Of a stretch of DNA of 64,000 nucleotides, positions 26,675 through 36,334 are shown piece after piece. The translations under genes and the position numbers were made by a program. The DNA comes from Candidatus Poribacteria bacterium. Its GTDB lineage: Bacteria; Poribacteria; WGA-4E; WGA-3G. The notes beneath the pieces are model-generated. The model was not told where the DNA came from, did no database searches, and saw nothing but the letters and a program-made list of their open reading frames with translations. The stretch spans positions 1 to 64,000 of the forward strand of contig JAAXHL010000063.1 in the NCBI GenBank assembly GCA_012270865.1, read 5' to 3'. Every line of letters starts with the position of its first letter. Within the stretch, counting starts at the first letter, position 1.

Positions 26675-27661
26675 TTATTTACTCCTCTGTAGTGTTGCCT
26701 CTATCCTTGCGTGCGTCTCTTGCTCGCCACAGAGACTGAGGAACACCTCGTGCTCCAGATCGAGTAGATACTGTTCAGGGACAAATTGCGGTGTTGAAAG
26801 TTTGCCACCGCAGAGGACATAAGCCAATCGGTTAGCAAGATGTTGCGTATACGCATCAATGGTCCCTGCCTGCTGGAGTAGGTGCGTTTGTAGGTTAAAT
26901 CGAGCGATCCCTTCTTCACCGAGGACGAATATTTGTTGCGGTTCTGGTGGTTTGTATCCTGCCTTGTGCATGGAGAGCACGCGCTGCTTGGCATCCGCAA
27001 TATGTGTTTTCTGATCCGATGAGATACCATCCGTGCGACGGAGATAACCGAGTTCCACTGCATCCGCTGCGTTTTGTGAGACTGTGGACTCGCGGATGGT
27101 ATCAAAAGCCTTATTAACGTGAGGAAACAGATTTTGGATCGGTGCGGGTGGCGTTTGTCCGTCTAAGCAGCGGCGTGCCATCTCCTTCGTGCCGCCGCCA
27201 CCGGGAATCAGTCCGACGCGGAGTTCAACGAGACCGAGATTGCTTTCGGTATGCGCCTGGACGGCATCTGCCCCGAGCGCGAATTCACACCCACCGCCGA
27301 GTGCCATACCTGCCGTTGCAGCGATGACCGGTTTCGGTGTCGTCCGGAGTCTTGTACAGACGGTTTGCAGTTTGCGGAGTGTTGCCGAAATCGCGTCCCA
27401 ATCTTGGTTCTTCGCGCGTTCCAATAGAAGAATGAGGTTGAGTCCTACCGAAAAATGTTTCGCCTCTGTAGCGATAACCATACCTATGTGGTTCGCCTCA
27501 AGCTGCTCTAACGCGGCATCAAACAGTTCCAGCATTTCATCCCCGATGATGTTCAACTTGCTATGCAGCTCAAGCCGAACGACACCGTCGCCGATGTCTA
27601 TTAAACTGGCATCTGCGTTGGAGGTGATAGGTTTCGTGTCTGTGGTTTTTGTCGTTGACAT
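26675..27661 (-). CDS. Enoyl-CoA hydratase/isomerase, FadN C-terminal type, stand-alone
   Basis: A 328-residue crotonase-fold protein. The CoA/oxyanion-hole segments are FSVGLNLILLLERAKN and PVIAATAGMALGGGCEFALG. SNLGLVELRVGLIPGGGGTK supplies the acidic residue region. The stretch from there on (KEMARRC, then the long helical C-terminus) matches the C-terminal half of FadN-type fused enzymes. Those normally carry a 3-hydroxyacyl-CoA dehydrogenase at the N-terminus, which is absent here. The gene is followed two bases later by the thiolase gene, giving an incomplete fadN-fadA pair. Confidence 0.82.
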   Translation of the reverse strand: MSTTKTTDTKPITSNADASLIDIGDGVVRLELHSKLNIIGDEMLELFDAALEQLEANHIGMVIATEAKHFSVGLNLILLLERAKNQDWDAISATLRKLQTVCTRLRTTPKPVIAATAGMALGGGCEFALGADAVQAHTESNLGLVELRVGLIPGGGGTKEMARRCLDGQTPPAPIQNLFPHVNKAFDTIRESTVSQNAADAVELGYLRRTDGISSDQKTHIADAKQRVLSMHKAGYKPPEPQQIFVLGEEGIARFNLQTHLLQQAGTIDAYTQHLANRLAYVLCGGKLSTPQFVPEQYLLDLEHEVFLSLCGEQETHARIEATLQRSK

Positions 27662-27698
27662 ATCGGTAACTTATCCTTGTGAAGTTGTCAAACTGGTA

Positions 27699-28097
27699 TT
27701 ACACATCAAAATGATAGATGATTTCGTCAAATTGGTCAGCAGCGAAAGTGAATAGAAAAACAAGGTTTTCGGTGCCGGTACAGCGGAGCGAATGCTTTGC
27801 GTTAGAAGGTATAAAGACTGACGCACCCGGGCTGAGTGATGCCTCGTGATCATCTACTGTCACATACCCTGAACCGCTGATGACGTAATACGTCTCCTCA
27901 GGTTCGTGATAGTGGAGTGGGAGCAAGGTACCCGGAGCCATCTCTGCTATACCGGTGGTGAGTCGGCTGCTGGGCCCGCGTTCACCGGATACGAGGATTT
28001 TCCAACGGACCGGACTTTTGGCAGCGAGGTCTGGATCGTCCCAAGTTTCCCAGTCAAGTTCTGCTTGGTTGAGGATGATAGGTCTCTGTTTGTTCAT
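27699..28097 (-). CDS. Cupin-domain protein
   Basis: A 132-residue single cupin. Metal-ligand motif 1 is PLHYHEPEETYYVISGSG (two His and Glu) and motif 2 is PSNAKHSLRCTG. The fold often binds Fe, Mn or Zn. The role (dioxygenase, isomerase or sensor) cannot be deduced. I start at the ATG at 28097; a TTG at 28133 would add 12 residues, but neither has a good Shine-Dalgarno sequence. It lies 37 bases before the hydratase gene on the same strand. Confidence 0.75.
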   Translation of the reverse strand: MNKQRPIILNQAELDWETWDDPDLAAKSPVRWKILVSGERGPSSRLTTGIAEMAPGTLLPLHYHEPEETYYVISGSGYVTVDDHEASLSPGASVFIPSNAKHSLRCTGTENLVFLFTFAADQFDEIIYHFDV

Positions 28098-28170
28098 GAG
28101 AGGTATTGTAGCAAATTTGGGGTGATTTTGCAAGGTTTTTCCGATAAGACTGAGACGTACCGAACCGCTA

Positions 28171-28207
28171 CAAAAAGAAAAAGGGACAAGTGCATAGACC
28201 TGCCCCT
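28171..28207 (-). terminator. Intrinsic terminator downstream of ilvD
   Basis: In the ilvD sense, AGGGGCAGGT pairs with ACTTGTCCC around the loop CTATGC, followed by TTTTTCTTTTTG. It lies 23 bases past the ilvD stop. Confidence 0.7.
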
Positions 28208-28229
28208 ACATGTAGAGAGTCAACGGATT

Positions 28230-29909
28230 CTATCCAGTCACAGCACCTTCGGAGGCGGAGGAGACGGAGTTGGCATATTTCGCCATGACCCCGCGTGTAT
28301 AGCGCGGTTCCGGCGGAGTCCACTGCTCAAAACGTGCTTGGATTTCAGCGTCAGAGAGTTGGACATCGAGTTTGCGTTCCTTCGCGTCAATCACGATTTC
28401 GTCGCCTTCTTCGAGGATAGCGATGGGACCGCCTTTCGCGGCTTCAGGTGCGACGTGACAGATCATGAAACCGTGCGTTGCGCCGGAGAACCGACCGTCT
28501 GTTAAGAGTGCGACATCTTCACTCAACCCTGCCCCGACGATTGCTGCCGTTACGCCTAACATCTCACGCATCCCGGGACCGCCGGTGGGTCCTTCATAAC
28601 GAATAACGACGACATCACCGGGTTTGATCTCTCCGCCTTTAATCGCGGCGAAAGTATCCTCTTCACGTTCAAATATCCGTGCGGGACCGCGATGGAGGGT
28701 TCTGTCCTGTCCAGCTAACTTGATAACACATCCATCCGGTGCGAGGTTTCCTCTCAAGATAGCGAACCCGCCGGTCGGCTTGAGCGGTGCGTCTACGGGT
28801 CTGACGACCTGTTGTCCGTCGGTTTCAACAGACGCGTTTGCCTCCTCGCCGATGGTTTTACCTGTGACAGTGAGTTCATCGGTATGGAGGAGTCCTGCTT
28901 CCGCCATGCGTTTTGCTAAGAATGGGATACCACCGGCTTTATAGAGGTCGTTGGCGACAAACTGTCCGCCGGGTTTGAGATCGGCGAGGACGGGTGTTCT
29001 CTGGCTAATCGTGTGGAAATCCTCAATTGTTATCGGCACGCCTGCTTCGTGTGCGATGGCGAGAAGATGTAGAATACCGTTGGTAGAACCGGCAGTCGCA
29101 GCAACAGAGGTAATCGCATTCTCAAGCGATTTACGGGTAATAATTTGGCTCGGTCGCCGGTCGGCGGCGAGCATATCCATGACGAGTTGTCCGGTTCTGT
29201 ATGCTTCCTGATCCTTCTCTTCTAAGACTGCAGGAACACTTCCGCTTCCCATAGGTGCGATGCCGAGCATCTCAACGGCTGTTGCCATGGTATTGGCAGT
29301 AAATTGCCCACCACAGGCACCGGGACCGGGACACCCTTTACTAATCAGATCATCAAGTTCTTCGACAGTAATTGTGCCTTCCGCGTGCTGTCCGACTGCC
29401 TCAAATACATCTTGGATGGTGACATCGCGTCCCTGAAATTTGCCCGGCATGATTGAACCGCCGTAGAGGGTGAGTGACGGAATATCTAACCGTGCCAACG
29501 CCATAACCGTGCCGGGAACGGTTTTGTCGCATCCACAGAGCGCGACGACGGCATCAAACATGTTACCGATGGAAACCAACTCTATCGAGTCGGCGATAAT
29601 CTCTCGGCTGATGAGCGAGGTTTTCATACCTTCGGTACCCATCGTGATACCGTCCGAGATACTGACGGTATTAAATTCCAGAGGCGTTCCGCCTGCTTCA
29701 CGGATACCCGCTTTGACTTTAGCGGCAAGTCTTCTTAAGTGGAAGTTACAGGGACCGATCTCGATCCAGGTATTGGCAACCCCGATAATAGGTTTGTCAA
29801 GGTCTTCAGGTGAAAGACCACCGTCGCCGAACATGAGCATCGTGCGTGCTGCGGCGCGGTCGGGCCCGTCGGTAATCGCATAACTGCGGGGTTTCAACTT
29901 ATTGGACAT
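28230..29909 (-). CDS. ilvD: Dihydroxy-acid dehydratase
   Basis: A 559-residue Fe-S dehydratase that turns dihydroxyacids into 2-ketoacids, the third step of branched-chain amino-acid synthesis. Cluster cysteines are in [11 protein letters not shown] (near residue 122) and [19 protein letters not shown]. The C-terminal [19 protein letters not shown] segment is intact. It is separated from ilvBNC by 16 kb, and I see no T-box in its short leader. TAGGAGA lies eleven bases before the start. Confidence 0.95.
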   Translation of the reverse strand: MSNKLKPRSYAITDGPDRAAARTMLMFGDGGLSPEDLDKPIIGVANTWIEIGPCNFHLRRLAAKVKAGIREAGGTPLEFNTVSISDGITMGTEGMKTSLISREIIADSIELVSIGNMFDAVVALCGCDKTVPGTVMALARLDIPSLTLYGGSIMPGKFQGRDVTIQDVFEAVGQHAEGTITVEELDDLISKGCPGPGACGGQFTANTMATAVEMLGIAPMGSGSVPAVLEEKDQEAYRTGQLVMDMLAADRRPSQIITRKSLENAITSVAATAGSTNGILHLLAIAHEAGVPITIEDFHTISQRTPVLADLKPGGQFVANDLYKAGGIPFLAKRMAEAGLLHTDELTVTGKTIGEEANASVETDGQQVVRPVDAPLKPTGGFAILRGNLAPDGCVIKLAGQDRTLHRGPARIFEREEDTFAAIKGGEIKPGDVVVIRYEGPTGGPGMREMLGVTAAIVGAGLSEDVALLTDGRFSGATHGFMICHVAPEAAKGGPIAILEEGDEIVIDAKERKLDVQLSDAEIQARFEQWTPPEPRYTRGVMAKYANSVSSASEGAVTG

Positions 29910-30001
29910 TTGTCTGTGTTCTCCTACAAATTGATAGACAAGCAGAAGGTGGAGGCATAGGAAATTGGTCTCCCTATAACGCCGAGATTTAAGAATGATG
30001 A

Positions 30002-30499
30002 TTACATTGTGAATTCGTAGATGAGGTCTCCGTCTGGAGCATCTTTAAGTCGCAAAACGATGGTGCCTGCTTCCTGTCGGTAAGCGTTCTGATACATGGT
30101 TTTGATCGGTGTAAGGTCAAAGTGATAGTCTACCGTTGAGTATGCTTCGCATGGGTCACCGTTCGCATTGTGTGCAATATAAGCGTGCAGTTGAACGGGA
30201 AACGATTCGAGAAATTCCTCGGAAACGACGAGTGTGAATTCATGTTCTTCACACCCTCCACTGTAGGACACGCTGACATTTAATGTATCATCTGTGATAG
30301 CAGCAGAATTTAAGGCATATTCGTCGGTTCCGAATCTATCCCCCGCGTCACCAATGAACACAGTCCCTGTATAGACTATTTCGTCTGGATCAATGCCACC
30401 ATCATCGGGAGCTGTCTTCACCTGGTCATTTATCTGTTGACACCCGATGATGAAGATAGACAGGGTTAAGGCGTATGCAATAACAAATTTTAGTTTCAT
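30002..30499 (-). CDS. Small secreted lipoprotein
   Basis: About 165 residues. The start at the ATG at 30499 follows AAGGA by seven bases and gives a clean lipoprotein signal, [20 protein letters not shown], with lipidation expected at the Cys. The mature part contains [20 protein letters not shown], a pattern I associate with small lipoproteins of unknown function, and two more cysteines (one in GDPCEAYS) that could pair. It stands between ilvD and hppA. The function is unknown. Confidence 0.75.
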   Translation of the reverse strand: MKLKFVIAYALTLSIFIIGCQQINDQVKTAPDDGGIDPDEIVYTGTVFIGDAGDRFGTDEYALNSAAITDDTLNVSVSYSGGCEEHEFTLVVSEEFLESFPVQLHAYIAHNANGDPCEAYSTVDYHFDLTPIKTMYQNAYRQEAGTIVLRLKDAPDGDLIYEFTM

Positions 30500-30614
30500 G
30501 ATATTTCCTTGAAGTAGAGATTGCAAGAACAGCGTGCTTCAACAAGAAAAGACTAATTACGGATCGCGAGCACAGCTCGCTCCTACAAGAAGATTTAATG
30601 TGGATATATCACCG

Positions 30615-32981
30615 CTACATACCGAGCCAGCTGCTAAGTAAACCGCCGTGTTTTGCGATGAGACCGGCGAACACGACTGATACCATAGACATCAACTTAA
30701 TCAGGATGTTAAGCGAGGGACCGGAGGTATCTTTGAACGGGTCGCCGACGGTATCGCCGACAATGGTGGCTTTGTGTTGTTCGGAGCCTTTTTCACCGTA
30801 TTCTTCTTTGTGTCTACCCTCTTCAATAAACTTTTTAGCGTTGTCCCATGCGCCACCGGCATTTGCCATCATGATTGCGAGTACGAAACCGGTCGCTAAC
30901 CCGCCTGCGAGTAGCCCTAACACACCACCGACATCGAAAATTAGCCCGACAGCGACAGGTACAACGATGGCGATGAGCGATGGGAAGATCATCTCGCGTT
31001 GCGCCCCGACGGTCGAGATTTCGACACATCGCGCGTAATCGGGTTTCTCTTTACCTTCCATAATACCGGGTTTCTCCCGAAATTGGCGACGTACTTCCGC
31101 GACCATAGCACCGGCGGCGCGTCCGACGGCTTTCATCGTCAACGCGCAGAAATAGAACGCCATGACTGCACCGATGAACAACCCGATGAGCACTTGCGGA
31201 TTCATGAGCGTGACATCGTAATAATCCATAAATTGGCTGACAGAGACCTTCACTGTCTCAATTGTGCCTTCACCTTCAATATCGAGTGTCTCTTTACCTG
31301 CCAAGTGGATTAAACCGTATCGGATTTCCTCTAAGTAGGCGGCTAAGAGTGCGAGAGCAGTGAGGGCAGCTGAACCGATCGCAAAACCTTTCCCTGTTGC
31401 GGCTGTCGTGTTACCGAGTGCGTCCAACTGATCCGTGCGTTCTCGAACACTTTCATCGAGTTTCGACATTTCAGCGTTTCCGCCGGCGTTGTCTGCAATG
31501 GGTCCATAAGCATCCGTCGCAAGGGTTATGCCTAACGTTGCGAGCATACCGACAGCGGCGATACCGACCCCGTAAAGTCCCATCAACGGTTGAAAAGGTT
31601 CTGTTGCCCCGCCGGGAAGATAGTAACTGATAGCGACTGCGGAGACAATCGTTATAACCGGAATTGCCGTTGATTCCATACCGACAGCGATCCCTTCAAT
31701 AATTACGGTTGCGGGTCCGGTTTGTGCCTGCTTCGCGATGGCACGCGTTGGCGCGTAATCGTGAGAGGTAAAGATTTCGGTGACTTTACCGATAATCAAG
31801 CCTGCGACGAGTCCGGTTACAATCGCACCCCATATCTGCCATCTGTTCGGGAGGTCGAGGTAAAGGAGCACTGGGAGCGACAAGATTGCGATCCCTATAG
31901 CACTGCCGTTGATGCCGAAGTTGAGTGAACCCATCAACTGCTTCATCGTTGCGCCCTCTTTTGTTCGCACCAGATAGATGCCCAAAATGGAGAGGATCAC
32001 GCCGATGCCAGCGATAATCATGGGTGCAGAGAGATATTTAAGTTGGAGTGCAAGGTTATTGTGATCTTGGGCGGCGACTGCGGCGACACCGAGTGCTGCT
32101 GTTGCAAGGATTGAGCCTGCGTAAGATTCGTAGAGGTCCGCGCCCATGCCAGCGACATCGCCGACGTTATCGCCGACGTTATCGGCGATGGCAGCGGGGT
32201 TCCTCGGATCGTCTTCGGGGATGCCTGCTTCAACTTTTCCGACGAGGTCGGCACCGACATCCGCGGCTTTTGTATAGATGCCGCCGCCGACACGCGCAAA
32301 GAGTGCTTGTGTTGAGGCACCCATACCGAAACTCAGCATAATTACAGTAATTTGAGGGAGCGGGTTAACTTCCAAGAACCCGGGTAATACTTTCGGGAAG
32401 AGGTAGTAGAGGATAAGGAACCATCCGGTAATGTCGAGGAGCGCGAATCCGACGACTATCAACCCCATGACAGCACCTGCTCGGAACGAGACCTTTAAAC
32501 CGGCGTTGAGTCCTTGCATGGCGGCACTTGTTGTGCGTGCGGAGGCGTTGGTCGCAGTCTTCATGCCGAGGAAACCGCAAAGCCCTGAGAAGAACCCGCC
32601 TGTTAGAAACGCGAACGGGACGACCTTATTTTGGGCATCAAGCACGAATGCCATGAAGATGAAAATCAGACAGAGCACAACAAAGACAATACCGACGACT
32701 TTGTATTGTTGCTTGATATATGCCATCGCGCCTTCTCGGACGGATTGTGCTATGTCGCGCATTGTTTCAGTGCCTTCGTCCTGTTTCATCACGGCGCGGT
32801 AGAAGTGGTAGGCGAATCCCAAAGCGATAAGTGCGCCGATAGGGGCAATCCACCAGACTGTAGGGATGGCTGGACGAGGGTCTGTTTGGGCAAAAGCCTC
32901 GGTGGCTAAATTTAAGATGGGTATGGATACTAAAAATGTTTTCCAATTTAACCACCGTCTTTTGCAAGTGATGTCAAGCAT
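30615..32981 (-). CDS. hppA: Membrane-bound ion-translocating pyrophosphatase
   Basis: A 788-residue integral membrane pump that hydrolyses pyrophosphate to move H+ or Na+. The substrate motif KAADVGADLVGKVEAGIPED and DNVGDNVGDVAG are intact, as is LGNTTAATGKGFAIGSAAL. Alanine rather than lysine after GNTTA is the mark of the potassium-dependent class, which includes both H+ and Na+ pumps. The first 32 residues (KTFLVSIPILNLATEAFAQT) look like an extra leader segment. AGAGAGG precedes the ATG by eight bases. Confidence 0.95.
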   Translation of the reverse strand: MLDITCKRRWLNWKTFLVSIPILNLATEAFAQTDPRPAIPTVWWIAPIGALIALGFAYHFYRAVMKQDEGTETMRDIAQSVREGAMAYIKQQYKVVGIVFVVLCLIFIFMAFVLDAQNKVVPFAFLTGGFFSGLCGFLGMKTATNASARTTSAAMQGLNAGLKVSFRAGAVMGLIVVGFALLDITGWFLILYYLFPKVLPGFLEVNPLPQITVIMLSFGMGASTQALFARVGGGIYTKAADVGADLVGKVEAGIPEDDPRNPAAIADNVGDNVGDVAGMGADLYESYAGSILATAALGVAAVAAQDHNNLALQLKYLSAPMIIAGIGVILSILGIYLVRTKEGATMKQLMGSLNFGINGSAIGIAILSLPVLLYLDLPNRWQIWGAIVTGLVAGLIIGKVTEIFTSHDYAPTRAIAKQAQTGPATVIIEGIAVGMESTAIPVITIVSAVAISYYLPGGATEPFQPLMGLYGVGIAAVGMLATLGITLATDAYGPIADNAGGNAEMSKLDESVRERTDQLDALGNTTAATGKGFAIGSAALTALALLAAYLEEIRYGLIHLAGKETLDIEGEGTIETVKVSVSQFMDYYDVTLMNPQVLIGLFIGAVMAFYFCALTMKAVGRAAGAMVAEVRRQFREKPGIMEGKEKPDYARCVEISTVGAQREMIFPSLIAIVVPVAVGLIFDVGGVLGLLAGGLATGFVLAIMMANAGGAWDNAKKFIEEGRHKEEYGEKGSEQHKATIVGDTVGDPFKDTSGPSLNILIKLMSMVSVVFAGLIAKHGGLLSSWLGM

Positions 32982-33185
32982 TTAAAACCTCTCTTTTTCT
33001 TTTTTAGTTTCCCTTGCGGTTCGATGCAGTAGGTTTGAACATTGAATCTCTTTCCGTAGAACTGAAGAAGTCTGCAGAAATACCCGATTTAGTCTCGGAA
33101 TAGACTAAATCCATTCCGTGTAAGACATTACAAAAACACGGAGCAAACGGCTTCATTTCATTACGGACTTACGATCTTTTGCGAA

Positions 33186-34532
33186 TCAATTTGGTTTAAA
33201 TATTTTAAGTGCCTGACCAACAAGGTAGAGTGAACCTGTGATGCAGATCAGGTCTGTCGGTGCTGCCGATGCTAACGCTTTCTCAATTGCGTCTTTTGGA
33301 TTTAGACACGCTGTAACGCGTGGAAATATACTGGACCAAGCATCTTGTATGACTTCAGCGGGCATCACACGCGGATTATCGAAAACTTGCGTTGTTAGAA
33401 CGGTATCCGCTGTTTTAGAGAGGACATCGCCAATGTCTATCAGGTTTTTATCTTTCATCAAACTCACGATAAAAATCGCTTGATCGTAACGAAAACACTC
33501 ACGAAGCGTCGAACACAAAACTTGCATTGCTGCGGGTGAGTGTGCGCCATCCAATACAACAAGCGGTGCTGACCTCATCGTTTGGATGCGGCCCTGCCAT
33601 TGCACATTTTTGAATCCTGCATAAACGCTGGCTTTTGGAATAGCATATCCATTTTGTTTCAGGCATTCAACCGCTGTGATCGCTGTCGTCGCGTTCACGT
33701 ATTGGTGGTAGCCGAGAAGCGGTATCGTCAGTTGCGAATAGTTTTCGGTATCTGTCTCAACATCAAACCGTTGTGCGACAGGCACCTTATCGTCATCTTT
33801 GACGAGACAGCGGATTGATTGACAATCTGCGCTGTGGGGTTTAGTTTCAACGATTGAGGCGTTGCGTTCGTTCGCGACTTTCTCAATCACTGCCCGCGCG
33901 TCTGGATGTTGCGGTGCGAGTGCGATCGGACATCCATCTTTAATGATTTCCGCTTTCTCTGCGGCTATTTCGGGGTATGTTTCACCTAATATCGCCGTAT
34001 GTTCCAAACCGATCGGCGTGATAACGGTCATAACAGGTGAGACGACGTTTGTTGCATCCAGTCTGCCTCCCAAACCGACTTCGATAACAGCAAAGTCTAT
34101 GGATTTGTCGGCGAAATAGTAGAAGGCGAGTGCGGTGTATATTTCAAAAAACGAGACAGGTCCGAATTCGGAAGCGGAAACGGTTTCGATTGCGGGTTTA
34201 ATGCTTTCAATGCAGCGAGCAATCTCTTCTTCTGAAATCAGTTCACCATCAATACGGCATCTTTCTCGTGGCGTAATGAGGTGTGGTGATGTAAACAAGC
34301 CTGTCTTGTAGCCTGCCTGTGTCAGCACAGAACCGATAAGTACAGCGGTGGACCCTTTGCCTTTGCTCCCCGCGATATGGATAACCTTTAATCTATCGTG
34401 TGGATCACCGAGTTGATTCAACAACAAGGAAATTCGGTCGAGATTGTAGAGCCGTGCTTGCCTCGAAAAGTCAGGACTTCTTTCATAGTCAATAAACGTT
34501 TCAATATAGGCGAGTGCCGCTTGGTAGTCCAT
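33186..34532 (-). CDS. folC: Folylpolyglutamate synthase / dihydrofolate synthase
   Basis: A 448-residue Mur-ligase-family enzyme that adds glutamate to folates. The ATP loop is VIHIAGSKGKGSTAVLIGS, near residues 40-58. A family signature follows in FFEIYTALAFYYFADKSIDF and EVGLGGRLDATNVV, with VLDGAHSPAAMQVL further on. The ATG at 34532 directly follows the RBS-bearing leader motif, so the longer frame from 34607 is rejected. It lies downstream of glyA, another one-carbon gene, with a repeat between them. Confidence 0.93.
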   Translation of the reverse strand: MDYQAALAYIETFIDYERSPDFSRQARLYNLDRISLLLNQLGDPHDRLKVIHIAGSKGKGSTAVLIGSVLTQAGYKTGLFTSPHLITPRERCRIDGELISEEEIARCIESIKPAIETVSASEFGPVSFFEIYTALAFYYFADKSIDFAVIEVGLGGRLDATNVVSPVMTVITPIGLEHTAILGETYPEIAAEKAEIIKDGCPIALAPQHPDARAVIEKVANERNASIVETKPHSADCQSIRCLVKDDDKVPVAQRFDVETDTENYSQLTIPLLGYHQYVNATTAITAVECLKQNGYAIPKASVYAGFKNVQWQGRIQTMRSAPLVVLDGAHSPAAMQVLCSTLRECFRYDQAIFIVSLMKDKNLIDIGDVLSKTADTVLTTQVFDNPRVMPAEVIQDAWSSIFPRVTACLNPKDAIEKALASAAPTDLICITGSLYLVGQALKIFKPN

Positions 34533-34746
34533 TTTTTTAATTTGCCTTGCGGTTCGGTGAGGGCGGGATGTTTCAAAAACGTTCCTCTCCGTATATCCGC
34601 GCTCCATTTCATTACGCGCTACACCTCATAATAGTTGTCAGTTGTCAGTGCAGTTTTTCTGCGAAAAACCTTTCAGTTTTCAGCAAGAGACTTTGGGGTT
34701 ATCAGCTATCTCTTTTAACCGATAACTGATAACCGATAACTGATAA
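34533..34746. repeat. Leader repeat plus TATCAG-type palindrome between glyA and folC
   Basis: 34533-34620 is a copy of the leader element ending at the folC start (sense CCGCAAGGCAAATTAAAAAA before ATG). 34629-34746 holds GTTGTCAGTTGTCAGTG and the direct repeat AACCGATAACTGATAACCGA, the TATCAG family. Confidence 0.65.
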
Positions 34747-36000
34747 CTATGTTAGATATTCATAGATCGGGAATTGTGAGCAGAGGTTCTTGACCTTCTC
34801 CCGAATTTGGCGTTTGATGGCAGATTTTTGTCGATTTTCGAGTGCCTCTGTAATAAAGTCAGCGACAAGCACCATTTCAGTTTCTTTCATACCCCGGGTT
34901 GTAATCATGGGTGTACCGAGCCGAATGCCACTTGTCGTTCTCGGTTTTCTCTTGTCGAAAGGAATGGTATTTTTATTGACGATAATCCCTGCGTCTTCGA
35001 GATGATCAGCGGCTTGCCGTCCACTTAATTTTTCATATTTTGAGGTGAGGTCCATGAGCATTAGATGGTTATCTGTGCCACCGCTCACCAATCGGAACCC
35101 GTTTTCAATGAGCCTTGCGGCGAGTGCTTTTGCGTTTTTAACGGTCTGTGCTTGACATGTTTTAAAATCGGGTTCGCTTGCTTCCTTGAATGCGACGGCT
35201 CTTGCGGCGATCGTGTGGAGGAAGGGTCCCCCTTGTAGTCCGGGAAACACAGCGCGGTCAATTTTGTCAGCGTATTCGGCTTTACACATAATCATTGCAC
35301 CGCGAGGTCCCCGTAAAGTTTTGTGTGTTGTTGTCGTAATTACATCGCAATAGGGAACAGGGTCGGGATGTACGCCGCCAGCGATAAGTCCTGCGATATG
35401 TGCTATGTCTGCGAGTAGGTATGCGCCGACGGCATCTGCCATCTGTCGCCATCCGGGAAAGTCGAAGTGTCGAGGATAGGCTGTTGCCCCGACGACGATG
35501 AGTTTCGGACGATGTTCTTCTGCGAGACGCGCGACGGCTTCCATATCAATCCGTTCGGTCTCAGCATCGACACCATAAGCGATGATATTATAATAGCGTC
35601 CTGAGAAGTTGACTTTATCGCCGTGGGTGAGATGTCCGCCGTGGCTGAGAGACATGGCTAAAATGGTGTCTCCGGGTTCAAGCAGGGCATGATAGACTGC
35701 CATATTCGCTTGGCTACCGGCGTGCGGTTGGACGTTGACGTGTTCAACACCGAAGAGTGCTTTGGCACGTTCAATGGCAAGCGATTCCACTTCGTCCATA
35801 AACTGACAACCGTTATAGTAACGCTCACCGGGATAACCTTCCGCGTATTTATTGGCAAGGATACTACTCTGGGTTTCCATAACGGCACGGCTGGCATAGT
35901 TCTCCGACGGGATTAGCATGAGAGAATTTTGCTGGCGTGTTAGGTCTTTGGCGACGATTTCAACGATTTGCGGGTCGACTTCACCTAATAATTTGTTCAT
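34747..36000 (-). CDS. glyA: Serine hydroxymethyltransferase
   Basis: A 417-residue PLP enzyme converting serine and tetrahydrofolate to glycine and methylene-tetrahydrofolate. The PLP lysine is in [19 protein letters not shown] (near residue 227). Substrate-site signatures [20 protein letters not shown] and [14 protein letters not shown] are intact. It sits upstream of folC, which suits a shared role in one-carbon metabolism. A plausible promoter is at 36171-36199, beyond a short inverted-repeat element. Confidence 0.96.
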   Translation of the reverse strand: MNKLLGEVDPQIVEIVAKDLTRQQNSLMLIPSENYASRAVMETQSSILANKYAEGYPGERYYNGCQFMDEVESLAIERAKALFGVEHVNVQPHAGSQANMAVYHALLEPGDTILAMSLSHGGHLTHGDKVNFSGRYYNIIAYGVDAETERIDMEAVARLAEEHRPKLIVVGATAYPRHFDFPGWRQMADAVGAYLLADIAHIAGLIAGGVHPDPVPYCDVITTTTHKTLRGPRGAMIMCKAEYADKIDRAVFPGLQGGPFLHTIAARAVAFKEASEPDFKTCQAQTVKNAKALAARLIENGFRLVSGGTDNHLMLMDLTSKYEKLSGRQAADHLEDAGIIVNKNTIPFDKRKPRTTSGIRLGTPMITTRGMKETEMVLVADFITEALENRQKSAIKRQIREKVKNLCSQFPIYEYLT

Positions 36001-36024
36001 TTTTCACCGCTTTTATTAAGAACA

Positions 36025-36133
36025 GAGCTTACGCAACCACCACTGTAGGGTTTTGCTGGGGTGTTTCTTCAGGGTTTGTAACCCCCGTTATAGTGTTTAT
36101 GATGTGTAGATCTATCAAAAAATGCGTAAGTCC
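36025..36133. mobile_element. MITE-like element with GGACTTACGCA-type ends
   Basis: The left end GAGCTTACGCA (36025-36035) and right end TGCGTAAGTCC (36123-36133) are inverted copies with one mismatch. They enclose about 90 bases with no coding capacity. The same end sequence, AGGACTTACGCA, begins the repeat at 38.59 kb. No transposase lies nearby. Confidence 0.5.
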
Positions 36134-36170
36134 TAAAGAATTGATGTTGCGTTGTAAAATAGATTGATAA

Positions 36171-36199
36171 ATTCTAACACAGATTTGCTACAAATTCAA
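36171..36199 (-). promoter_or_regulatory. Probable glyA promoter
   Basis: Minus strand: TTGAAT (36199-36194), 17-base spacer, TAGAAT (36176-36171). If correct, the MITE-like element lies inside the 5' leader of glyA. Confidence 0.5.
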
Positions 36200-36334
36200 A
36201 TTTTTCTTATGTTTGTTGCTTGTGGTCTCAGTTTCTTCATGGGAAATAAAGTTCCGTCGTATTTTAGTTGCGTTATACTGCTTACTGTGCTACACTGATA
36301 GGCACTGTAATTTTGTAAAGAAAGGTATTCATTG

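Noticed and set aside
28098-28133. Upstream TTG start for the cupin
   Set aside because: No Shine-Dalgarno sequence, and the extra residues add nothing to the domain.
36332-36334. TTG start for the propeller lipoprotein
   Set aside because: One codon before an equally placed GTG; the choice makes no difference to the product, and GTG is used more often.
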